Assembly: GCA_902803305.1 (NCBI GenBank) | Contig: CADCPL010000172.1 | Coordinates: 1-13,928, forward strand | Source: an uncultured Lachnospiraceae bacterium | GTDB taxonomy: Bacteria; Bacillota; Clostridia; Lachnospirales; Lachnospiraceae | Direction of reading: 5' to 3' | DNA: 13,928 nucleotides | Part shown: in pieces, positions 1 to 7,336 of the stretch | How positions within the stretch are numbered: position 1 is the stretch's first letter | How the letters are laid out: each line of letters begins with the position of its first letter | Position numbers and translations under genes: made by a program | Notes under the pieces: generated by a model | Databases searched by the model: none | Told to the model about the DNA's origin: nothing | The model's input: the letters and a program-made list of their open reading frames with translations, nothing else

Positions 1-19
1 ATCGAGGAGGTTCAAAATT

Positions 20-1177
20 ATGTCAGAATTAACTTTTGAACAAATGTTAGAAGAATCTTGCAAAACAATACACAACGGAGAGGTAGTAGAAGGAACTGTT
101 ATAGCGGTTAAGCCTGAAGAGATCATTCTCAACATAGGTTATAAATCTGACGGTATAGTTACCCGTAATGAGTATTCCAATACTCCCAATATTGACCTTA
201 CCACCGTTGTAAATGTCGGAGATAAGATGGATACGAAAGTCATCAAAGTCAACGATGGTGACGGACAGGTTCTCCTGTCATATAAGCGTCTTGCTTTCGA
301 CAAAGGCAACAAGAGGATCGAGGAAGCGTTTGAGAACAAAGAGGTCCTTAAGGCAACCGTTGCTCAGGTTCTTGACGGAGGACTCAGTGTTCTTGTTGAA
401 GAATCAAGGGTATTCATTCCCGCAAGTCTTGTATCGGACGGATACGAGAGAGATCTTTCCAAGTATCTCGGTCAGGAGATCGAATTTGTCATCACGGAGT
501 TCAATCCGAGAAAGCGCCGTATCATAGGCGATCGCAAGCAGCTTCTTATGGCTGAGCGCGAGAAGCTTCAGAAGGAGCTGTTCGAGCATCTTAAAGTCGG
601 TGATGTTATCACCGGTGTTGTTAAGAATGTTACCGATTTCGGTGTGTTCATAGATCTTGGCGGAGCAGACGGTCTTCTTCATATTTCGGAGATCAGCTGG
701 GGACGTGTTGAGAATCCCCGCAAGGTATACAAGCCCGGTCAGGAAGTCAAGGTATTCGTCAAGGAGATCAACGGTACCAAGATCGCACTTTCACGTAAGT
801 TTGAAGATGAGAACCCTTGGGTTGATGCAGAGAACAAGTTTGCGGTAGGTAAAGAGGTTACCGGTAAGGTAGCAAGGATGACCGACTTCGGAGCATTCAT
901 TGAACTCGAGGAAGGCATTGATGCGCTCCTGCATGTTTCTCAGATATCAAGAGATCATATAGATAAGCCTTCAAACGTTCTTTCCATAGGTCAGGAAGTT
1001 ACAGCCAAGATCGTTGATTTTGATCTTGAGAACAAGAAGATCAGCCTTTCAATGAAAGCACTTCTGCCTGATGAGCCGGAAGAGGCTGTAAAGGAAGAAG
1101 AGGCAGCAGAAGCCGAAGTTGCAGATAGTGCTGAAGCTGAAGCAGAGACTGCTGCAGAAGAAAAGACCGAGGAATGA
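20..1177 (+). CDS. rpsA: Ribosomal protein S1-like, four S1 RNA-binding domains
   Basis: This is a 385-residue S1-type RNA-binding protein, expected to bind mRNA on or near the 30S ribosome and aid translation initiation. Four S1 (OB-fold) domains are visible at about residues 18-90, 107-175, 191-261 and 274-347. The last two are the most canonical, with the VTDFGVFIDLGGADGLLH and MTDFGAFIELEEGIDALLH cores. An acidic Ala/Glu tail fills residues 348-385. Four domains rather than the six of proteobacterial S1 is usual for Firmicutes. The ATG at 20 follows GAGGAGG (4-10) at good spacing, so the start is secure. In many Clostridia this gene follows or is fused to ispH; the window starts too late to test that here. 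The CheR gene begins 14 bases downstream, so co-transcription is likely. It is uncertain whether the protein is a true ribosomal S1 or a paralogue. Confidence 0.92.
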   Translation: MSELTFEQMLEESCKTIHNGEVVEGTVIAVKPEEIILNIGYKSDGIVTRNEYSNTPNIDLTTVVNVGDKMDTKVIKVNDGDGQVLLSYKRLAFDKGNKRIEEAFENKEVLKATVAQVLDGGLSVLVEESRVFIPASLVSDGYERDLSKYLGQEIEFVITEFNPRKRRIIGDRKQLLMAEREKLQKELFEHLKVGDVITGVVKNVTDFGVFIDLGGADGLLHISEISWGRVENPRKVYKPGQEVKVFVKEINGTKIALSRKFEDENPWVDAENKFAVGKEVTGKVARMTDFGAFIELEEGIDALLHVSQISRDHIDKPSNVLSIGQEVTAKIVDFDLENKKISLSMKALLPDEPEEAVKEEEAAEAEVADSAEAEAETAAEEKTEE

Positions 1178-1191
1178 TCAAGGGGTTATAA

Positions 1192-1977
1192 ATGGATTAC
1201 GAAAAGTTTAAAGCCGCCATTCTCCGGATGACCGGGATAGATTTGAGTGCTTATAAGGAAAATCAGATGAAGCGTAGGATCAATACGCTCATTGAGAAGC
1301 ATAAGATCAAGGGATACGAAGATTTTGTCAATGCGATCAAAAGCGATAAAGCATTGTTTGAGGAATTCGTCAATTACCTTACGATCAACGTTTCCGAGTT
1401 TTACAGGAATCCCGATCAATGGGAGCTCATGGATAAGGAGTTTATTCCGGAACTGATAGGCAAGTTCGGCAAGAACCTCAAGATCTGGAGTGCAGCCTGC
1501 TCCACGGGGGATGAACCATATTCGCTTGTCATGGCGCTTTCGAGGCATATTCCTCTTAATCAGATCAAGATATATGCCACGGATATTGATAAGCAGGTAT
1601 TGGCTGCTGCCAAGACAGGTATATATGCAGAGAAGAGTCTTGCGGGAGTTCCGAAGGATTTTCGTGAAAAGTATTTCACCAAGGTCGGTAATTCATATCA
1701 GATCAGCAGCATGATCAAGTCGAGAGTGGAATTTAAAGAGCATAACCTGCTAAAGGATCCTTATCCGAAGGGTTATCACTTTATCATCTGCCGTAATGTG
1801 CTCATCTATTTTACCGAAGAGGCAAAGGATGAGATCTTTATGAAGTACGGACAGAGCCTTCTTGACGGCGGTATCTTCTTCATCGGAAGCACCGAGCAGA
1901 TCATGAACCATAAGAAGTTCGGATTTGAGAGAAGGAATTCATTTTATTACGAGAAGAAAGATGCACTGCTCAAATGA
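1192..1977 (+). CDS. cheR: CheR-type SAM-dependent methyltransferase
   Basis: This 261-residue protein matches the length and layout of CheR, which transfers methyl groups from S-adenosylmethionine to glutamates of chemoreceptors in the cytoplasm. The N-terminal helical domain (about 1-70) ends in TINVSEFYRN, the family's TxNxTxFFR-like segment. The SAM-binding domain shows IWSAACSTGDEPYS (98-111), IYATDID (127-133), the acidic motif, and ICRNVLIYF (199-207). The ATG at 1192 has AAGGGG six bases upstream. No receptor, CheB, CheW or CheA gene is nearby, so its partner is unknown, and it could modify something other than classic chemoreceptors. It probably shares a transcript with the S1 gene 14 bases upstream. 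Its 3' end overlaps the convergent yprB by 31 bases, and its terminator lies inside that gene. Confidence 0.9.
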   Translation: MDYEKFKAAILRMTGIDLSAYKENQMKRRINTLIEKHKIKGYEDFVNAIKSDKALFEEFVNYLTINVSEFYRNPDQWELMDKEFIPELIGKFGKNLKIWSAACSTGDEPYSLVMALSRHIPLNQIKIYATDIDKQVLAAAKTGIYAEKSLAGVPKDFREKYFTKVGNSYQISSMIKSRVEFKEHNLLKDPYPKGYHFIICRNVLIYFTEEAKDEIFMKYGQSLLDGGIFFIGSTEQIMNHKKFGFERRNSFYYEKKDALLK

Positions 1978-3086
1978 GGTCTTTTCTTCATTGTAAAGAA
2001 TACGCACAGCAATTCGCGGCCGAATGTTTCGGCCGCTTTTTCATTGAAATCTTCGGGGAAACGGAAATACTTCTTCTTATCTTTAAGGCTGCTGCGAAAT
2101 ACCGGAGTGAATATATCACCGGGCTGTTTGACAAATCCGGCACTGACATTCTGATAGCATGTATCTCTTGTTGCCTTACGGTATCTGTCTTTGGGAAGTG
2201 TCTGTGCGATGGTTTTGAGCAATGCCCTGTCTTCATCCGGAATGTAGCAGTAGTCCCTGTAGTTCTCGAAATATATCTTAAGGACCGTGTTATATATCGG
2301 CAGACGGATCGATATCTTTTGAGTTTCTGCCGAAGCATGCACATACATGCTCTCGGTCTTGGCCATGAATGACTTGGGAAATGTTGCATCTGTCCTGTAA
2401 TCAAACAGTACTTCTTCTTTTTCTTCTCCGTTATAGTCCTTATAGCGGTTTATGTTATAGCCCTCATAAAACAGATGCGCGTCTTTGAGGTCCAGGTAAT
2501 ACAGTATGGGAAGTATCCTGTGCATCCCGAGAACATCTTCTCTGTTATGTGTTATGAGAAGCTCAAGAAGCTCATCGTCGGGATTTTTTTCATACTGTTT
2601 GTATACTTCTATGAGTTCTCCGCCGTTGAAGCGGTCCTGCCGTCCGACGCCGAGAAAATTCTCGATCGATTTCTGCTTCATTGAATCGGGAAACAGAAGA
2701 TACCTAAGAGGCTTGCACATCTTGTATATATCCACGTTAGTCATACCGGAAAAAGGATCGGGTATATCATAGAGAGCAGCCTTGTAACCAAGATACGGTA
2801 TATCAAATCCGGTTCCGTTAAAGTGGAAAAGATGCGTATAGCTTCGGGAAAAAAGTATGAACTCCTCCAGAACCCGTTGTTCTTCGGCCGACGAATCGGC
2901 AAAGAAAAGTTTTGTTGAAAACCCTTTTTCGGTATAATATCCGCATCCTATGAGATAGAGACTCGTTGTCTCTTTTGAAAGCCCCGTAGTCTCAATGTCG
3001 ATGAACAAAGCGCCTGCGGGATCGCATATGCGTTCTATGGGGTAATCCATCTTATATTCTTCATATGTTCTGTCGATTATCTGCAT
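1947..3086 (-). CDS. yprB: YprB-type RNase H-like DEDDh exonuclease
   Basis: This 379-residue protein has an N-terminal RNase H-like exonuclease domain of the YprB type. The DEDDh catalytic set can be placed: D30 and E32 in FIDIETTG, D95 in FNGTGFDIPYL, and H180 and D184 in HNREDVLG. These residues normally bind two metal ions for 3'-5' cleavage of nucleic acid. Residues from about 200 to the end form a second, poorly characterised region. The ATG at 3086 is preceded by AAAGGGA with 5-base spacing. The C-terminus overlaps cheR by 31 bases tail to tail and contains the cheR terminator. No terminator of its own is visible in the cheR 3' end. It is divergent from rnfC across 80 bases. The substrate is not known; the nuclease call rests on the motifs. 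Confidence 0.85.
   Translation of the reverse strand: MQIIDRTYEEYKMDYPIERICDPAGALFIDIETTGLSKETTSLYLIGCGYYTEKGFSTKLFFADSSAEEQRVLEEFILFSRSYTHLFHFNGTGFDIPYLGYKAALYDIPDPFSGMTNVDIYKMCKPLRYLLFPDSMKQKSIENFLGVGRQDRFNGGELIEVYKQYEKNPDDELLELLITHNREDVLGMHRILPILYYLDLKDAHLFYEGYNINRYKDYNGEEKEEVLFDYRTDATFPKSFMAKTESMYVHASAETQKISIRLPIYNTVLKIYFENYRDYCYIPDEDRALLKTIAQTLPKDRYRKATRDTCYQNVSAGFVKQPGDIFTPVFRSSLKDKKKYFRFPEDFNEKAAETFGRELLCVFFTMKKRPHLSSASFFS
2016..2041 (+). terminator. Intrinsic terminator of S1-cheR, inside yprB coding sequence
   Basis: A perfect 9-bp stem, GCGGCCGAA (2016-2024) with TTCGGCCGC (2028-2036) and a 3-base loop, is followed by TTTTT. It begins 38 bases after the cheR stop. The T-tract is only on the plus-strand side, so it should terminate the S1-cheR transcript. 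On the minus strand the same bases encode AAETFGR near the C-terminus of YprB. Confidence 0.85.
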
Positions 3087-3121
3087 AACAGTCCCTTTAT
3101 TTTTTCCGCGTAAGCAAAGAT

Positions 3122-3140
3122 ATATGATATAATATCATAT
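3122..3140. promoter_or_regulatory. 19-bp palindrome with opposed extended -10 promoters (rnf / yprB)
   Basis: The sequence ATATGATAT-A-ATATCATAT is a perfect 9-bp inverted repeat around one base. On the plus strand it holds TGATATAAT (3125-3133), a perfect extended -10, with a predicted start about 27 bases before rnfC. On the minus strand it holds TGATATTAT (3137-3129), an extended -10 with five of six consensus bases, about 36 bases before yprB after allowing for start-site spacing. Neither side has a convincing -35, which fits extended -10 promoters. The symmetry could also be an operator. It does not resemble the Rex operator (TTGTGA...TCACAA). Confidence 0.6.
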
Positions 3141-3166
3141 CATATGAATCCAAGGAGAAGGAAGTT

Positions 3167-4489
3167 ATGTCAGGTCTTTCGTTCAAGGGTGGGATCCATA
3201 CTTATGAAGGTAAGGAACTAACCAAGGATAAAAAGATAATCGATCTGCTACCGTCCCAAGAACTGGTATTTCCCCTGTCACAGCATATCGGAGCTCCCGC
3301 AACCCCCATAGTATCTGTAGGGGATAGGGTTCTTCGCGGGCAGAAGATAGCGGAGGCAAGCGGATTTGTGTCGGCGAATATCTTTTCGTCGGTTTCGGGA
3401 ACGGTTAAAGCCATCGAGAACAGGCGGAATGTTCAGGGCAATATGACAAGATCGATCGTGATCGAGAACGATGATACGTATGAGGAAGCTCCGCCGATCC
3501 CTGTCAGATCCATTGCGGAAATGACCAAGGAGGAAGTTATCGCGATCATCAAAGAAGCCGGTATCGTGGGAATGGGAGGCGCCGGTTTTCCGACTCATGT
3601 CAAGCTGTCGCCGAAGGATCCGGCCAAGATCCATTATGTTATCGCAAACTGTGCGGAATGTGAACCGTATCTGACATCCGATTACAGAAGGATGATAGAA
3701 GAACCCGAAAAGCTCGTTGCGGGACTTAAGATCATACTGTGCCTGTTTGAGCATGCAAAGGGAATACTTGCGGTAGAAGATAATAAGCCTGACTGTATAA
3801 GGGTTCTTAAGGATCTGTGTATAAATGAGCCCCGTATAAGCGTTAAGGTCGTTAAGACCAAGTATCCGCAGGGGTCCGAAAGGCAGCTTATATATGCCAC
3901 AACGCAGCATGCGATCAATTCGTCCATGCTCCCTGCCGATGCGGGATGTATAGTGAACAACGTTGATACGATAGTGGCTGTTTATCATGCTGTCATTGAA
4001 GGACGTCCGCTGATGGAACGTATCGTTACGGTGACGGGTGATGCGATCAAGTACCCTCAGAACTACCGCGTATATACCGGAACTTATTACGATGATCTCA
4101 TCGAAGCTGCCGGGGGGTTCAAAGCAAAACCCGGCAAGATCATATCAGGTGGTCCGATGATGGGTTTTGCTCTCTATGATACCCATGTTCCGGTCACCAA
4201 ATCATCATCGGCAGTCACGGCATTCTTAAAGGATCCGGTATCGGATTGTACTCCGGGCGCCTGTATCAATTGCGGAAGGTGCGTTGACGCGTGCCCTTCA
4301 AGACTGCTTCCGTCAAGGCTGGCCGATATAGCAGAGCACTATGATGAAGACAAGTTTGTGTCGCTAAACGGGATGGAATGTGTTGAGTGTGGGTGCTGCA
4401 GTTATATATGTCCGGCTAAGCGGCATCTTACACAGGAGATCAAGATGATGCGTCAGACGGTACTGGCAAACAGGAAAAAGAGTAAGTAG
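3167..4489 (+). CDS. rnfC: Rnf complex subunit RnfC (NADH/FMN and Fe-S subunit)
   Basis: RnfC is the peripheral, NADH-interacting subunit of the Rnf ferredoxin:NAD+ oxidoreductase, on the cytoplasmic face of the membrane. The 440 residues show an N-terminal barrel-sandwich region (about 30-100), the FMN/NADH-binding segment GMGGAGFPTHVK (135-146), the NCAECEPYLTSD segment (161-172), and two C-terminal [4Fe-4S] motifs at C366-C369-C372-C376 and C405-C408-C411-C415. The length is typical of the short clostridial form without the long C-terminal repeats of some proteobacterial RnfC. AAGGAG at 3152-3157 precedes the ATG by nine bases. It is the first gene of an apparent CDGEAB operon, the order known from Acetobacterium and other Clostridia, and follows the palindromic promoter. 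rnfD starts seven bases after its stop. Confidence 0.97.
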   Translation: MSGLSFKGGIHTYEGKELTKDKKIIDLLPSQELVFPLSQHIGAPATPIVSVGDRVLRGQKIAEASGFVSANIFSSVSGTVKAIENRRNVQGNMTRSIVIENDDTYEEAPPIPVRSIAEMTKEEVIAIIKEAGIVGMGGAGFPTHVKLSPKDPAKIHYVIANCAECEPYLTSDYRRMIEEPEKLVAGLKIILCLFEHAKGILAVEDNKPDCIRVLKDLCINEPRISVKVVKTKYPQGSERQLIYATTQHAINSSMLPADAGCIVNNVDTIVAVYHAVIEGRPLMERIVTVTGDAIKYPQNYRVYTGTYYDDLIEAAGGFKAKPGKIISGGPMMGFALYDTHVPVTKSSSAVTAFLKDPVSDCTPGACINCGRCVDACPSRLLPSRLADIAEHYDEDKFVSLNGMECVECGCCSYICPAKRHLTQEIKMMRQTVLANRKKSK

Positions 4490-4496
4490 GAGGAAG

Positions 4497-5435
4497 ATGG
4501 CGAATATGAGTGAACAGATAAATGTTTCGGCTTCTCCTCATGTCAGAAGCAAGATGTCTACATCCAGGATAATGTTCTGCGTTATCATAAGTCTATTGCC
4601 CGCAAGCGTATACGGTATTTATCAGTTCGGGTTTAATGCGGCGCTTCTTATCGCAACATGTGTTGCGGCTTGTGTTGCGACCGAATTCCTGTATGAACTT
4701 ATAATAAAAAAGCCCAAAACGATAGGCGATCTGAGTGCGGTTCTTACAGGACTTTTACTGGCGCTTAACCTGCCGCCCGATGCAACCTGGTGGATGGCGA
4801 TCATAGGCAGCGTGTTTGCGATACTTGTAGTTAAGATGCTGTTCGGAGGACTGGGACAGAATTTCATGAATCCTGCTCTTGCGGGAAGATGCTTTCTGGT
4901 GATATGTTTTGCCGCCAGGATGACTTCTTTTTCTTATGACGGCGTAACGTCGGCAACTCCGCTTGCGATCATAAGAGACGGGGGTTCGGTCAATCTTATG
5001 GATATGTTCATGGGAAAGATACCGGGAACCATAGGTGAAGTCAGCACGGTACTGCTCCTTGCCGGAGCGATATTTCTCATAGTGACGGGTATCATAGATT
5101 TCAGGATACCGTGTGCGTATCTTGTGACCTTTGTATTGTTTATCGGTGTATTTGCCGGGCACGGATGGGATCTGTCTTATATAGCAGCCCAGCTTTGCGG
5201 AGGCGGTTTGATGCTTGGAGCTTTTTTCATGGCGACCGATTATGTCACAAGTCCGATAACGAAGCCGGGAAGACTTCTGTTCGGTATCAGCTGCGGATTG
5301 CTGACCGGCCTTTTCAGAGTATTTTCTTCATCGGCAGAGGGAGTCAGCTATGCGATAATAATCAGTAACCTTCTTGTTCCTCTCATGGAGCGGATCACGA
5401 TGCCGAAATGCTTCGGAAAGGGAGGTGAGATCTGA
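4497..5435 (+). CDS. rnfD: Rnf complex subunit RnfD (flavinylated membrane subunit)
   Basis: RnfD is an integral membrane subunit related to NqrB and carries a covalently bound FMN in the electron path. The protein is hydrophobic throughout, with roughly eight to nine membrane segments starting near residue 24. The flavinylation motif is DGVTSATPL; T154 is the expected FMN-bearing threonine. Other family segments are GGLGQNFMNPALAGRCF (117-133) and FFMATDYVTSPITKPG in the C-terminal half. The start is ambiguous: AGGAGG (4488-4493) lies only three bases before the ATG at 4497 and twelve before a second ATG at 4506, which would give MSEQINVSAS and 309 residues. The stop overlaps the rnfG start as TGATG, implying translational coupling. 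Confidence 0.96.
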   Translation: MANMSEQINVSASPHVRSKMSTSRIMFCVIISLLPASVYGIYQFGFNAALLIATCVAACVATEFLYELIIKKPKTIGDLSAVLTGLLLALNLPPDATWWMAIIGSVFAILVVKMLFGGLGQNFMNPALAGRCFLVICFAARMTSFSYDGVTSATPLAIIRDGGSVNLMDMFMGKIPGTIGEVSTVLLLAGAIFLIVTGIIDFRIPCAYLVTFVLFIGVFAGHGWDLSYIAAQLCGGGLMLGAFFMATDYVTSPITKPGRLLFGISCGLLTGLFRVFSSSAEGVSYAIIISNLLVPLMERITMPKCFGKGGEI

Positions 5436-6028
5436 TGAACAGTACGGTAAAGAATGTATTGTGCCTTACCCTTATAACGATCGTTGCGGGTTTCGGACTC
5501 GGTTACGTATACGATATAACCAAGCTCCCCATTGCACAGATGGAAGAAAGCACAAAGATGGCTGCTTACAGATCGGTCTTTCCGGAAGCGGCAGGCTTTT
5601 CCGAGAACCTTGAAGGATATGAAGGCGGAAAACCTGTCGAGGGATTTGACGGCATTACCGTTGACTCCGTAGTGTGTGCACAGGACCAGGCCGGCAAGAC
5701 GATCGGATATGTTATGAATATCACCACCAAGCAGGGATACGGAGGAGATATAACCATATCAATGGGAATTGATTCACAGGGAACCGTAAAGGGGGTAGAG
5801 ATACTTGATATCTCGGAAACTGCGGGACTCGGGATGAAGGCAAAGGAGAGTAAGTTCAGGGATCAGTTCAAGGATAAAACGGTAACGGCTTTTGCTTATA
5901 CGAAGACGGGAGCCGTTTCCGATTTTGAGATTGATGCGATAAGCGGTGCGACCATTACGACCAAAGCGGTTGTTAATGCCGTGAATTCCGGTATTGCATT
6001 ATTTAACACGTTGGGGGGTGCGCAATAA
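5435..6028 (+). CDS. rnfG: Rnf complex subunit RnfG (FMN-binding subunit)
   Basis: RnfG is a single-span membrane protein whose soluble domain lies on the outer face and carries covalent FMN. The 197 residues begin with a membrane segment (about 7-26), followed by an FMN-binding domain. DAISGATITTKAV contains the SGAT flavinylation motif (170-173), and T173 is the expected attachment site for ApbE. GLGMKAKESKFRDQF (131-145) is the family's conserved stretch ahead of it. GGGAGGTGA (about 5420-5428) inside the end of rnfD provides the ribosome-binding site. The start overlaps the rnfD stop by one base and the stop overlaps the rnfE start by one base (TAATG), so the three genes are probably translated in a coupled way. 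Confidence 0.96.
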   Translation: MNSTVKNVLCLTLITIVAGFGLGYVYDITKLPIAQMEESTKMAAYRSVFPEAAGFSENLEGYEGGKPVEGFDGITVDSVVCAQDQAGKTIGYVMNITTKQGYGGDITISMGIDSQGTVKGVEILDISETAGLGMKAKESKFRDQFKDKTVTAFAYTKTGAVSDFEIDAISGATITTKAVVNAVNSGIALFNTLGGAQ

Positions 6029-6723
6029 TGAAAAAATGTTTTGAACGTCTGATCAACGGACTCGTCAAAGAAAACCCCACATTTGTTCTGATGCTCGGAA
6101 TGTGCCCGACTCTTGCCGTTACGACTTCGGCGATCAACGGCGTCGGGATGGGACTTACAACGACCGTCGTGCTCATAATGTCAAATATCATCATATCGAT
6201 GCTCAGAAAAGTGATACCCGACGGAGTCAGGATCCCGGCTTTCATTGTTGTTATCGCAAGCTTTGTTACGATGGTCGAACTTCTGCTCAAAGCTTATATA
6301 CCGTCGCTTTATGATGCGCTGGGACTCTATATTCCGCTCATCGTCGTTAACTGTATCATACTCGGCCGTGCGGAGAGCTTTGCTTCCAAGAACAATATGA
6401 TCTATTCCGCTTTTGACGGACTTGGCATGGGACTCGGGTTTACTCTCGGACTTACATGCATAGGTATCGTCAGGGAGATCATCGGAAACGGATCTGTTTT
6501 TGATATAGCGATCATGCCTGAAGGATATGAACCGCTTACGATATTCATACTTGCACCGGGAGCATTCCTTGTTCTGGCATTCCTTACGGCGCTTATGAAC
6601 AAACTTAAGATGATAAAGGGGAAGGATACCGGTATAACGGGAGATTGTGACAGACTGTGCAGGAACTGTCCCAATACGCTGTGCAGCGGCAGGAGCGCAC
6701 AGAGAAAGGCGGAAGAAAGATGA
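6028..6723 (+). CDS. rnfE: Rnf complex subunit RnfE with Cys-rich C-terminal tail
   Basis: RnfE is an integral membrane subunit that pairs with RnfA and helps hold a membrane-embedded [2Fe-2S] cluster. The 231 residues show about six membrane helices. The expected cluster cysteines are C26 in LGMCPTLAV and C109 in VVNCIILGRAE. After the last helix (about residue 192) there is a hydrophilic tail containing C207, C211, C214 and C219 in CDRLCRNCPNTLC. This four-cysteine motif resembles a metal or Fe-S site and is not part of the minimal RnfE fold. GGGGGGTG (6013-6020) serves as the ribosome-binding site. The start overlaps rnfG by one base; the stop overlaps rnfA by four (ATGA). Confidence 0.95.
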   Translation: MKKCFERLINGLVKENPTFVLMLGMCPTLAVTTSAINGVGMGLTTTVVLIMSNIIISMLRKVIPDGVRIPAFIVVIASFVTMVELLLKAYIPSLYDALGLYIPLIVVNCIILGRAESFASKNNMIYSAFDGLGMGLGFTLGLTCIGIVREIIGNGSVFDIAIMPEGYEPLTIFILAPGAFLVLAFLTALMNKLKMIKGKDTGITGDCDRLCRNCPNTLCSGRSAQRKAEER

Positions 6724-7298
6724 TAGGTAAACTGATACTGATCGCGATAGGATCGGCTTTTATCAATAATGTCGTATTGTCACAGTTCCTGGGCATATGT
6801 CCGTTCCTCGGTGTGTCAAGGAAGGTAGATACCGCGGCAGGCATGGGATCTGCGGTGGTGTTCGTCATTACGCTGGCATCTGCGGTGACCGCAGTGATAT
6901 ACAAGTTCCTGCTCGTCCCTTTTGATATCACATATCTTCAGACGATCGTTTTCATTCTGGTCATAGCGGCACTTGTTCAGTTTGTTGAGATGTTCCTGAA
7001 AAAGAAGATGAAGGGACTGTATCAGGCACTTGGTGTATACCTTCCGCTGATCACTACAAACTGTGCCGTTCTCGGTGTTGCTCTTACCAACGTTCAGAAG
7101 GAATATACGATACTTGAAGGTGTTGTGAACGGATTTGCCACGGCAGTAGGTTTTCTTATAGCGATAGTGATCCTGGCCGGACTTCGCGAGAAGATGGAAT
7201 ACAATGACGTGCCCAAAGCTTTCAGGGGCATGCCGATCGTTCTTCTTACCGCATGCCTTATGGCGATGGCGTTTTTCGGATTTTCGGGACTTAAATAA
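6720..7298 (+). CDS. rnfA: Rnf complex subunit RnfA
   Basis: RnfA is a six-helix membrane protein homologous to RnfE and inserted in the opposite orientation; together they form the core that carries the [2Fe-2S] cluster. The 192-residue protein has C27 in LGICPFLG and C115 in TTNCAVLGV, the paired cluster cysteines. The start is taken as the ATG at 6720, giving MIGKLILIAIG. The open frame extends upstream to 6657, but that would add 21 hydrophilic residues not seen in RnfA. The ATG at 6720 forms an ATGA overlap with the rnfE stop, preceded by the modest site GGCGGAAG. rnfB follows after 38 bases, the largest gap in the operon. Confidence 0.95.
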   Translation: MIGKLILIAIGSAFINNVVLSQFLGICPFLGVSRKVDTAAGMGSAVVFVITLASAVTAVIYKFLLVPFDITYLQTIVFILVIAALVQFVEMFLKKKMKGLYQALGVYLPLITTNCAVLGVALTNVQKEYTILEGVVNGFATAVGFLIAIVILAGLREKMEYNDVPKAFRGMPIVLLTACLMAMAFFGFSGLK

Positions 7299-7317
7299 AA
7301 CAGTGACGGTTCATACG

Positions 7318-7336
7318 ATCACAAGGGAGATGTGAT
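7318..7336 (+). promoter_or_regulatory. Hairpin holding the rnfB ribosome-binding site in its loop
   Basis: ATCACA (7318-7323) and TGTGAT (7331-7336) form a perfect 6-bp stem whose 7-base loop is AGGGAGA, the rnfB Shine-Dalgarno sequence. The stem ends at the base before the rnfB ATG. It is AT-rich and probably weak, so any effect on initiation is uncertain. Confidence 0.35.

Noticed and set aside
1063..1177. Repetitive Ala/Glu codons at the end of the S1 gene
   Set aside because: This is the low-complexity acidic tail common in S1 proteins; there is no true tandem DNA repeat.
3122..3140. Rex-type redox operator upstream of rnf
   Set aside because: The palindrome lacks the TTGTGA/TCACAA arms of Rex sites, so only an unknown regulator can be proposed.
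3278..3988. A 236-codon open frame on the minus strand within rnfC
   Set aside because: It lies wholly antisense to the unmistakable rnfC frame, has no ribosome-binding site or recognisable domain, and reads like a codon shadow.
6657..6719. Upstream extension of the rnfA frame
   Set aside because: It would add 21 hydrophilic residues overlapping rnfE; the ATGA overlap start at 6720 gives the standard RnfA N-terminus.
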